The notes under the pieces: generated by a model | What the model saw: the letters and a program-made list of their open reading frames with translations, nothing else | Database searches by the model: none | Told to the model about the DNA's origin: nothing | Program-made: the position numbers and the translations under genes | Origin: Marinobacter antarcticus | GTDB taxonomy: Bacteria > Pseudomonadota > Gammaproteobacteria > Pseudomonadales > Oleiphilaceae | Assembly: GCF_011049865.1 (NCBI RefSeq) | Contig: NZ_DRGY01000052.1 | Location: 1 to 32,928, forward strand | Direction of reading: 5' to 3' | Length of the DNA: 32,928 nt | Shown here: positions 25,799 to 32,928 of the stretch, one piece after another | Layout of the letters: each line of letters begins with the position of its first letter | How positions within the stretch are numbered: the first letter of the stretch is position 1

Positions 25799-26682
25799 TG
25801 ACCATGGCAATAGGGTTTGGGTTTAGCCGTTTATCGGCCTGGAAATTGAAAGGCCGCCAGCTAGCCAGGGTGGCGATTATTGCTTCGGCGCTGTTGGCTG
25901 GGCAAGCTGCTGCGCTGGCACCAGAGCATGAAGCCCGAAGGCTTATGTTGGCGATTGAAGAATCGGTAGCTGCCGAACACTGGGGCGAAGCGGGTGAGTA
26001 TCTTAACCGCTTGCAGCTTCTGGACGCGGAAAAGCCGGTGGATTACCACTATTACCGTGGCAGAGTGATGCTGCAGTCTTCTCACTTTAATGAAGCCCAA
26101 GCGGCGCTTGACGCCTACGTGGCCAAAGCGGGCACCGAAGGCAGCCATTATCAGAGCGCGTTGAAGCTCATCACCGAGATTGAGCGCGCGCGAAAAGAAA
26201 CGGCTCAGGTAGCTCCGGTTGGCGAAGAGACCCGCATCGCTGTGATTGAGCCCGCAGGTGATAAGCGATCTGCTTCGTTGCGTAAACTGTACCTTACAGA
26301 TTCTGATCGCGAAGCCCTTGTTTTGCACCTTAACAGCCTGCTTGGTATTGCCGGGTGGCGACAGGACCAGGCGATTGTGCGTCTGGATCGACCGGCGGAC
26401 ATCGAATACCGCCTGAGCGTTGGGGGTAACGCCATCTCCATACAGGAAATGCAACGTAATAGTTCAGGCGGCGTGACGCGAACAACCGGACAAATCCCGG
26501 TTTTTGGTGTTAATCCGCAAGTGGAGTGGAGATGCGAGCCGGCGGTGGCAACATGCTGGGTTTACGATCCAAGAGACGGCTCCCGCTTATTCCAGCTTTC
26601 GCCCAGTCGCAGTCAGGCGCAAGAGATAGCCCAAACCCTGGGTAAGCTGATTCGCAACCTGCAGGCCCCTTCAGGCTCCTAG
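25798..26682 (+). CDS. Exported TPR-like hypothetical protein
   Basis: A 294-residue protein with an N-terminal signal peptide (ARVAIIASALLAGQAAAL). A helical, TPR-like region (residues about 40-120, for example VMLQSSHFNEAQAALDAYVA) suggests protein binding. The C-terminal part is beta-rich with two cysteines (CEPAVATCWVYD) that may form a disulphide outside the cytoplasm. The start overlaps the rmuC stop, so the two are probably co-translated; a second ATG at 25804 is also possible. Family not recognised. The stop overlaps by four bases with the convergent AraC gene. Confidence 0.75.
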   Translation: MTMAIGFGFSRLSAWKLKGRQLARVAIIASALLAGQAAALAPEHEARRLMLAIEESVAAEHWGEAGEYLNRLQLLDAEKPVDYHYYRGRVMLQSSHFNEAQAALDAYVAKAGTEGSHYQSALKLITEIERARKETAQVAPVGEETRIAVIEPAGDKRSASLRKLYLTDSDREALVLHLNSLLGIAGWRQDQAIVRLDRPADIEYRLSVGGNAISIQEMQRNSSGGVTRTTGQIPVFGVNPQVEWRCEPAVATCWVYDPRDGSRLFQLSPSRSQAQEIAQTLGKLIRNLQAPSGS

Positions 26683-27704
26683 CGTTTAGCGCTGGGGTTG
26701 CTTCGCTCGTCTTCCCGATAGGCGCCCGGAGTAACCCCGGTCCATTTCTTGAAAGCCCGGTGAAACGTTGAGGGCTCAGTGAACCCGACTTTCGCCGCAA
26801 TGTCATTGATTGAGAATTCCTGCCTGCTCAAATAGTAAATCGCCATATCCCGGCGCAGTAAATCCTTGATCTCCTGAAACGATGTGTTTTCCTGTTTCAA
26901 TCGGCGGCGCAGCGTCTGTGGGCTTGTATGTAACTCCGTCGCAATCCATTCAAAATCAGGCAGGGGTTTCGCAAAATCCCGGCCAATGAGCGCGCGAATC
27001 CTGCCGGTGAACGTGTTGCTCTCATCGGGGCGGGACAGCAGGTCAGCCGGTGAAGTGTTCAAGAATTTAAGAAGTTCCGGTTTGTCGCGGATGACCGGCG
27101 CTGCTAAAAAGCGTTTATCAAAAGTCAAAGCCGTGCCATCGGATTCAAAAGCCAGTGGGCAGTGAAAAATGTGGCGATATTCATCGCCGTGAGCCGGCCG
27201 GGGGTACTCGAATTCGGCCTTTTCAAGTTCCACCGGTTGCCCAATTAACCAGCACCCCAAGCGGTGCCAGATAACCAGTATGCTCTCGCGGAGAAAGTAC
27301 TGAGGATCGTGGATGTCGCCCTCAATATGAGCGACCAGGCGCACCTTCTGCTCACCTGCTTGCAGCTCCATGGCAACCATGGGCTCAAACAGACGGGAAA
27401 ACTGGTAGGCACGGCGGTAAACGGCTCCCAGGGTAGGACAGTCGATAACCAGAGCACACATGGCCGCAAACGTGCCTGAACGGGCTCTTCTTGGGCCCAT
27501 GCCCATGAACTCATCGTTCATGCGGTTCCAGACCACCTGCAACAGCAAGCTGAACTGATCACTGCTGACCCTGGCCATCTCGATGCGCAGAAGGTCGGGG
27601 GAAATGCCTGCGTCCCGAAGCATTTCCCCAGTATCAAAACCCAGATGCTCCGCACCGGCCAGAGCCGCCTGCACAAAGTGCCGTGAAACCGTCAGATCCG
27701 ACAT
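26679..27704 (-). CDS. AraC-family transcriptional regulator
   Basis: A 341-residue regulator with an N-terminal ligand-binding-type domain (Arabinose_bd-like) and a C-terminal AraC double helix-turn-helix from about residue 245. Landmarks are TSPQTLRRRLKQENTSFQEI for the first HTH and FSINDIAAKVGFTEPSTFHR then AFKKWTGVTPG for the second. It is divergent from the CaiB-type CoA transferase gene with 187 bases between, the usual layout for a regulator of an acyl-CoA or lipid pathway. Its inducer cannot be read. Confidence 0.92.
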   Translation of the reverse strand: MSDLTVSRHFVQAALAGAEHLGFDTGEMLRDAGISPDLLRIEMARVSSDQFSLLLQVVWNRMNDEFMGMGPRRARSGTFAAMCALVIDCPTLGAVYRRAYQFSRLFEPMVAMELQAGEQKVRLVAHIEGDIHDPQYFLRESILVIWHRLGCWLIGQPVELEKAEFEYPRPAHGDEYRHIFHCPLAFESDGTALTFDKRFLAAPVIRDKPELLKFLNTSPADLLSRPDESNTFTGRIRALIGRDFAKPLPDFEWIATELHTSPQTLRRRLKQENTSFQEIKDLLRRDMAIYYLSRQEFSINDIAAKVGFTEPSTFHRAFKKWTGVTPGAYREDERSNPSAKR

Positions 27705-27891
27705 CTAACCCGCCATTTCATAAAAGAAGACCCATCATAAAACCCCCTAGCCACAATGCAACCGAAGCGACTGTAACAATCGGCTAACGGGAATGGCGCA
27801 ACCGGCAGTTGGCCCCCACCGCGAAACAGTGCAGCATGGTGCGATTCCCGTAAAATAATCAGAACAACACACCGCAAACAAGGAGAGCTCC

Positions 27892-28998
27892 ATGGCAGGT
27901 CCTTTAACGTCAATGAAAATTCTGGATTTCAGCACCCTGTTGCCGGGGCCATACGCCACCATGTTATTGGCTGACATGGGGGCAGAGGTGCTGAGAATTG
28001 AGGCACCAGACCGGGTGGACCTTACTCGGGTAATGCCGCCTCATGATGCGGGTGTGAGCACAGCCCATGGGTTTCTGAACCGGGGCAAACAGTCGTTGGC
28101 GCTGAACCTGAAAAAAGAAGGCAGTAAAGAAAAAATTCTGGAGCTGATCAAGGATTACGACATAGTGATCGAACAGTTCCGTCCTGGTGTGATGGATCGG
28201 TTGGGTATTGGTTATGACACCCTCAAAGCCATCAACCCCAAACTTATTTATTGCGCCATTACCGGTTACGGCCAAACCGGCCCCTATAAAGACCGGGCAG
28301 GGCATGACATTAACTATCTTTCCATCGCGGGAGTCAGCAGCCACTGCGGCCGCGTAGAAGGCGGCCCGCCGCCAATGGGTATCCAGATTGCCGACGTAGC
28401 GGGTGGTTCCCACCACGCGGTAATGGGCATACTGGCGGCCGTGATTCACAGACAGCAAACCGGAGAGGGGCAGTTCATTGACATCAGCATGACTGACGCT
28501 GCCTTTGCACTCAACGGCATGGCCGGGGCGGCTTGTCTTGCGGGCGGCGTGGAGCAGGTGCCGGAAACCAGCCTGTTGAATGGTGGGTCCTTCTACGATT
28601 ATTACCAAACCCAGGACGGTCGGTGGCTATCGGTAGGAAGCCTGGAGCCCCAGTTCTCCGCAAGGCTGTGCGACTTGCTTGAGCTGGCGGATATGAAGAG
28701 CTTTGCGCTTAGCCAGAAACCGGAGCACCAGCAAGCACTAAAATCCGCGCTCAGTGAAAAAATAGAACAGAAAACGCTGGCGCAGTGGCAGCAGATTTTT
28801 GCCGGCACAGATGCCTGTGTGGAGCCAGTACTGACCATTTCAGAAGCCGCGGACCACCCGCAGCTAAAAGCGCGGGATATGGTTATTGGTGTGGATCGGG
28901 GTGATGGCACGTTGCAGAGGCAGATTGGGTTTCCGATAAAGTTTGAGAAGACACCTGCCGCAACTACACGGATTGGACAGCCGCTCGGAGGGCACTAA
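27892..28998 (+). CDS. CaiB/BaiF family (class III) CoA transferase
   Basis: A 368-residue member of the class III CoA-transferase / alpha-methylacyl-CoA racemase family. The N-terminus GPLTSMKILDFSTLLPGPYA and MLLADMGAEVLRIE are family landmarks. The catalytic Asp is Asp139 in GHDINYLSIAG. It could be a CoA transferase or an alpha-methylacyl-CoA racemase; the sequence alone does not decide. GGAG precedes the ATG. Likely under control of the divergent AraC regulator. Confidence 0.9.
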   Translation: MAGPLTSMKILDFSTLLPGPYATMLLADMGAEVLRIEAPDRVDLTRVMPPHDAGVSTAHGFLNRGKQSLALNLKKEGSKEKILELIKDYDIVIEQFRPGVMDRLGIGYDTLKAINPKLIYCAITGYGQTGPYKDRAGHDINYLSIAGVSSHCGRVEGGPPPMGIQIADVAGGSHHAVMGILAAVIHRQQTGEGQFIDISMTDAAFALNGMAGAACLAGGVEQVPETSLLNGGSFYDYYQTQDGRWLSVGSLEPQFSARLCDLLELADMKSFALSQKPEHQQALKSALSEKIEQKTLAQWQQIFAGTDACVEPVLTISEAADHPQLKARDMVIGVDRGDGTLQRQIGFPIKFEKTPAATTRIGQPLGGH

Positions 28999-29121
28999 TC
29001 AGAAAGTATGATTTTTCACGAAATAGCCGGAATTTGAATCCCGTTTTCTCAGCCCTCTGCTAATTTAATAGTGTCGCCAATGGCGGTAAATCCCGTATTC
29101 AATAATCTTAAGAGTGACACT

Positions 29122-31761
29122 ATGCAAACCTGGGAAAAACGAACCGCGCGCATGGCGCGTGGCGCAGCGTTGGTGCTATTGAGTGGCGCCATGCTGACCG
29201 GTTGCTTTGATGGCAGCAGCTCATCATCTGGCTCATCTGAGCCTGAACTCAATACCAACCTGTTTCCAGCCGATGGCAAGCTGAAAGCTACCATACGAAG
29301 AACGGAGGGCGGTGTACCGCATATTAAAGCCGACAATTTGAAGTCGGCAGCATTCGGGCACGGCTATGCGCAAGCTCAGGATAACGTTTGTTTGCTGGCT
29401 GAGGCGATTGTTAAGGCGCGCAGTGAGCGCGCTAAGTATTTTGGGCCTGGGCCAGGAAAGATAAATATCATCAATGATTTCAGCTACAAAGCTCAGAAAA
29501 TATTAAGCGGTGCCGAAGAAGAATACCCACAGCTGAGCCCTGAAACCGAAGCAATGATCGAAGGCTTCACCGCAGGCTATAACAAATACGTGAGCGAAAC
29601 AGCATCGGCGGATCTGCCACTAGAGTGCAAGGGCCAACCTTGGGTAAAAGAAATTACCCCTGTTGACTTGTTCGCACACTATCGAATCGTAGGTCAGTAT
29701 GCCAGCGGCGCACTGTTTGCAACCGGCGCCGTTTTTGTTGCCGTTCCGAATGGTGAGTCGCCGCAGCCAACGCCGGTGATGAATGTTTCAAGCAACACGG
29801 ATGATGCGCTAAACGAAGAGCTGAAACGCGTCGTTGCAAGCGCCCGTGCGAACGCGGGTGCCCAAACGGACTACCAAGACATCGGCCTGGGCAGTAACGC
29901 CTGGGGCATTGGCGGCGACATGTCCGAGCAGGGCAAGGGTGCGCTGCTTGCCAATCCCCACTTTCCCTATACCGGCCACCGCCGTCTGTATCAGGTTCAG
30001 TTGACGGTTCCAGGATATCTGAATACCAACGGTGCGGGCTTGCTGGGCACAGCGATTCCGCTGATCAACTTCAATGAAAACTTGGTGTGGTCCCATACCG
30101 TAACTACCAGTCGCCGCTTTACCCTCTATGAACTGACCCTGAAAGACGGTGACAACTTTACCTATATAAAAGACGGTAAAGAGAAACCCATTACTTCGGA
30201 GACGTATCAGATCGAAGTGAACAATGGCTCGCCGACGCCAACGGTGCTTGAGAAGACCTTCTATTTCTCTGAGTATGGCCCGATGTTGGCGGCAGATGCC
30301 GTTACCGATGGCGGGTTAAAAGCCTGGGGCGTGAATGGCAAGGCTTACAGCTACCGCGATGCCAATGCGAGTACCAAAAACCTGCTCGATACTTGGCTGA
30401 ACATGAGCCGCGCATCCAATCTGGAGGAATTCCAGGCGGTTTTCCAGAACTGCGGCAGCACACTTTGGACGAACTCGACCTACGCCGATGATCAGGGCAA
30501 CGCCTACTACATAGACAGTAGTTCCGTGCCTAATTTGTCAGGTGCTACGCTCGCCGTGATTGACTTCAAGCGCGCGGTGAACGCGGACTACAACGCACTG
30601 TTTGAAGGAGGTCTCACTCTGCTGGATGGCAGCAAATCCCGGGATGACTGGGTTGAAGGCCAATGCAACGGGTTGGTGTCGTTCAACCAGCGTCCGCAGT
30701 TGACACGTAAAGATTGGGTTCAGAACTCCAACGACAGCTATTGGGCAACAAACCCGAATCAATTCCTTACCGGATTTTCACCTATGTTCGGCTCTGAGCA
30801 AACGCCGCTGAACCCGCGCACACGCATCGGTATTTCAATGCTTCAGAACCCGATGGAGATGGGATTTGCAGACCGAGCACCGGCAGGACAGGACGCCAAG
30901 TTTGGTGCGATTGATCTCATAGAAGTTATTTATAACAACCGCACTTGGTACACCGATATGTTCCTGAGTGAACTCAGAACCCGGTGCACCGTGATTGGTA
31001 GTGATCCTGTAAACCTGTCAGAGGGCGGAACGCGCGGTGTGGATGAGGCCTGTGATGTCTTGCAAAGCTGGGATGGCGTATACAATACAGACAGCATTGG
31101 TGCTCATGTATTTCGTGTGTTCATCGCCAACTACCGCGATGATTTTGGCGCAGACCTAACGGTACCGTTTGATGCTGCGAACCCAGTGGCTACACCGTCC
31201 TCACCGTCGCAGACCGATGCCGGAACGGCAAGTGATGTGATGTTGGTGGCGCTTGCCGATGGGCTGGAGGCTCTGGATTCGGTAAATATTCCCTACGATG
31301 CCACTCTTGGTGACGTGCAGTATTATCAGCCGTCGGGCGGTGTGCCCCCAGGAGGAACGCCGGTCGAGCTGAGCGACCCCATCGCGTGGCATGGCGGTGA
31401 TGGTTCCGTGGATGGTGCTTTCAATGCTGTCGGTGTTGTAACCAGTCCTGTTGCCGAGGACACCGTGTTCCCGAGAGTTGCGCCGACAACCCTGCCTAAT
31501 ACCGCTGGTTTGTCTGATCAGGCCGATATTGGATGGCAAATGGCCCGCGGGACCAGTTGGCACTTTGGGCTGGAATTTACGGATCAGGGCCCGGTTGCCT
31601 ATGGACTAACCAGCTACTCCCAGTCATCAGACTCTGACTCACCCTACTTCACTGACCAGAGCCAGCGGTTCTCAGACGAGAACTATCGCCAGCTCTGGTT
31701 CACTGAAGCAGACATCGAGGCGAATATTCTGGTGAATGGCGAAGTAACCATCAGCCAGTAA
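29122..31761 (+). CDS. Penicillin acylase family lipoprotein (Ntn hydrolase)
   Basis: An 879-residue acylase of the penicillin amidase / AHL acylase / aculeacin acylase type. The signal peptide ends in MLTGC, so it is a lipoprotein, with a Ser/Gly linker after the Cys. The Ntn nucleophile is Ser258 in GLGSNAWGIGG, where self-cleavage would make alpha and beta chains. Upstream, GVPHIKADN and GYAQAQDNVC are family landmarks. Substrates may be N-acyl homoserine lactones or other acylated amines; this is not determinable here. I chose ATG 29122 (MQTWEKR), which gives a correct signal peptide; a start at 29071 would add 17 unlikely residues. Confidence 0.88.
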   Translation: MQTWEKRTARMARGAALVLLSGAMLTGCFDGSSSSSGSSEPELNTNLFPADGKLKATIRRTEGGVPHIKADNLKSAAFGHGYAQAQDNVCLLAEAIVKARSERAKYFGPGPGKINIINDFSYKAQKILSGAEEEYPQLSPETEAMIEGFTAGYNKYVSETASADLPLECKGQPWVKEITPVDLFAHYRIVGQYASGALFATGAVFVAVPNGESPQPTPVMNVSSNTDDALNEELKRVVASARANAGAQTDYQDIGLGSNAWGIGGDMSEQGKGALLANPHFPYTGHRRLYQVQLTVPGYLNTNGAGLLGTAIPLINFNENLVWSHTVTTSRRFTLYELTLKDGDNFTYIKDGKEKPITSETYQIEVNNGSPTPTVLEKTFYFSEYGPMLAADAVTDGGLKAWGVNGKAYSYRDANASTKNLLDTWLNMSRASNLEEFQAVFQNCGSTLWTNSTYADDQGNAYYIDSSSVPNLSGATLAVIDFKRAVNADYNALFEGGLTLLDGSKSRDDWVEGQCNGLVSFNQRPQLTRKDWVQNSNDSYWATNPNQFLTGFSPMFGSEQTPLNPRTRIGISMLQNPMEMGFADRAPAGQDAKFGAIDLIEVIYNNRTWYTDMFLSELRTRCTVIGSDPVNLSEGGTRGVDEACDVLQSWDGVYNTDSIGAHVFRVFIANYRDDFGADLTVPFDAANPVATPSSPSQTDAGTASDVMLVALADGLEALDSVNIPYDATLGDVQYYQPSGGVPPGGTPVELSDPIAWHGGDGSVDGAFNAVGVVTSPVAEDTVFPRVAPTTLPNTAGLSDQADIGWQMARGTSWHFGLEFTDQGPVAYGLTSYSQSSDSDSPYFTDQSQRFSDENYRQLWFTEADIEANILVNGEVTISQ

Positions 31762-31781
31762 CCTGGTGCTTTTCAATAAAT

Positions 31782-31811
31782 AAAAAGGGGTGGCCGAGGC
31801 CACCCCTTTTT
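31782..31811. terminator. Bidirectional terminator between convergent genes
   Basis: AAAAAGGGGTGGCC pairs with GGCCACCCCTTTTT around a tiny loop, giving a 13-bp stem with A and T tracts on both sides. It lies 20 bases after the acylase stop and 17 bases past the stop of the convergent lipase-like gene, so it serves both. Confidence 0.9.
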
Positions 31812-31827
31812 ACTGAAACTGAAATGC

Positions 31828-32910
31828 TCAGTCTTGCTGGACGATCTCGGTGATGTCCGGGTCTGCACTGGCGGCGTTCGGAACAACAGCGGTGCCCATC
31901 GTTGAGATGATGCTGGCTGTCTCCGTCACCATTTCAGTGAACACCCTTACGTCGTCCGACCCGCCTTGTGGAAGAACAGGCGTTCCGTGAGTACCTGCGA
32001 GATAACGCGTGATACCGGCGTTATCCAGAGGCACCGGCGTTCCGCTTCCCGTAATGGAAACTGCACCGAGCAACCTTGCGAATGGCTCTGTACCTGAAAG
32101 GTACGCATCAAACGCTTGGCCTAAAGGATTTTCGAGAGGATCGTTCGGTATAACCGTATCGCCGTTGACCTGGGACAGGGCAACTGGCGTGGCGGAGGCA
32201 TTCAGACTGGCGGCAAAGTTAAGTGGATCTGCCGCATCAAGAGTAGCCTGGAAAACGTTGAAATAGGTTTCCAGGTCGGCATCGCCTTGTGCCAGCCCTG
32301 CCGCTGCCTGAAGGCCACCGAGAATTCTCGGAGCAAACGACGGTGAGTTCTCCAACAATCTTATGATGCCCGCGCCCGGCGTCAGAAGCTGAGCTGCAAT
32401 GATGTCGTCATCGGGATTGCTGCTCTCGTTGGCAACAGCAACAAAAGGAGCGCCTACGATTGTGCCCAGGGAGTGGCCTACGAAGTAAACGCTGTCGGCC
32501 TTAAGATCTGCGCCTGCCGTGCCGTCGAAATCGAGACCACTCAGAGAGGCTCGCACGTTCAGCAGGTCGACAATGGCTTGTCGGTTGTTGTCTCTTGAGG
32601 TGGTAAAGTTCGTCAGGTTGATGAACAGGCTGCCCGATGCCCCATTGGCTGCGGTCATGGCCGTTGGCATGTTCGCTGCGTTTGCAGTGAAGTCAAAGTG
32701 CCGTTCGTTTTCGGTCTTCGCTATACCGGGGACCGTTGAGCCCGCGTTTGCGACCGTATTCTCAAATGAGCGCAGTGAACGTATAGCAGCGTCAAGCAGC
32801 GGTGCTTGGGCTGCAGGCGCTCCGAAATCTGCGGTGGAGGCGCCACCGGCGACCGCGATTACAGTGCCCGCGGCGGTGGCAGCGTCCTGACCAAGCGCGC
32901 TGGCCGCGAA
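31828..32910 (-). CDS. Lipase-like alpha/beta hydrolase, 5' end missing
   Basis: About 360 residues of the C-terminal part of an extracellular lipase of the Vibrio VolA / Pla-1/cef type. The nucleophile elbow is VYFVGHSLGTIVG with Ser codon at 32470-32472, and NGDTVIPNDP and GTHGTPVL supply the likely acid and His. The true start lies beyond the contig. The first five residues of the longest frame (MYKRQ) come from the adapter at 32911-32928 and are not part of the protein, so the gene must be treated as partial. Confidence 0.8.
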   Translation of the reverse strand, partial: FAASALGQDAATAAGTVIAVAGGASTADFGAPAAQAPLLDAAIRSLRSFENTVANAGSTVPGIAKTENERHFDFTANAANMPTAMTAANGASGSLFINLTNFTTSRDNNRQAIVDLLNVRASLSGLDFDGTAGADLKADSVYFVGHSLGTIVGAPFVAVANESSNPDDDIIAAQLLTPGAGIIRLLENSPSFAPRILGGLQAAAGLAQGDADLETYFNVFQATLDAADPLNFAASLNASATPVALSQVNGDTVIPNDPLENPLGQAFDAYLSGTEPFARLLGAVSITGSGTPVPLDNAGITRYLAGTHGTPVLPQGGSDDVRVFTEMVTETASIISTMGTAVVPNAASADPDITEIVQQD

Positions 32911-32928
32911 CTGTCTCTTATACACATC
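32911..32928. other. Tn5/Nextera mosaic-end adapter, not genomic
   Basis: CTGTCTCTTATACACATC is the 19-base Tn5 mosaic end minus its last base, used in tagmentation libraries. It marks untrimmed adapter at the contig end. Confidence 0.95.

Overview
The window looks like one whole assembly contig from a marine gammaproteobacterium, probably Marinobacter or a close relative. I infer this from the mix of proteins (BCCT osmolyte transporter, GltB-like FMN protein, ATP-grasp/inactive-transglutaminase/retropepsin operon, Ntn-type lipoprotein acylase, AraC regulator beside a CaiB-type CoA transferase); no taxonomic search was possible. The left edge stops inside an IS3-family insertion sequence. The right edge ends in 18 bases of the Tn5/Nextera mosaic end, which is a sequencing adapter and not genome.

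Bases 1 to about 17,080 form an accessory island next to a tRNA-Pro(GGG) gene. From left to right it holds: the IS fragment; an AlpA-type regulator and an inovirus Gp2/YfjJ-type replication protein; a KAP-family P-loop NTPase; and, divergent from the NTPase, a tight same-strand cluster of an MmeI-like adenine methyltransferase without a visible nuclease, an unknown protein, a RhuM-family protein, an SF2 helicase and a GIY-YIG nuclease. Next come an AT-rich gene joining a GHKL ATPase to a PD-(D/E)XK nuclease domain, and then, on the opposite strand, a DRT2-type antiviral reverse transcriptase with its upstream non-coding RNA. The island ends with a second AlpA paralogue and a small coiled-coil protein beside the tRNA.

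The most informative result is in the DRT2 non-coding RNA. Two ACA triplets lie exactly 126 nt apart. If the reverse transcriptase copies the segment between them in a rolling circle, the joined repeats have a 42-codon frame with no stop codon. The join also creates a consensus -35 (TTGACA), a 17-bp spacer and a -10-like TACTAT, followed by a GGAG ribosome site six bases before an ATG. This is the layout reported for the 'neo' gene of known DRT2 systems, and it gives a specific predicted Neo protein for this strain.

The methyltransferase, RhuM, helicase and GIY-YIG genes look like one restriction-type defence operon in which the cutting enzyme is supplied by a separate protein. The GHKL-nuclease gene and the KAP NTPase are additional defence candidates.

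Bases 17,083 to 32,910 look like ordinary chromosome: tRNA-Pro, a GltB-like synthase, a BCCT transporter with a strong two-way terminator, a three-gene envelope operon on the minus strand, rmuC with a following exported protein, an AraC regulator, a CaiB/BaiF CoA transferase, a lipoprotein acylase, and a lipase-like alpha/beta hydrolase cut off by the contig end.
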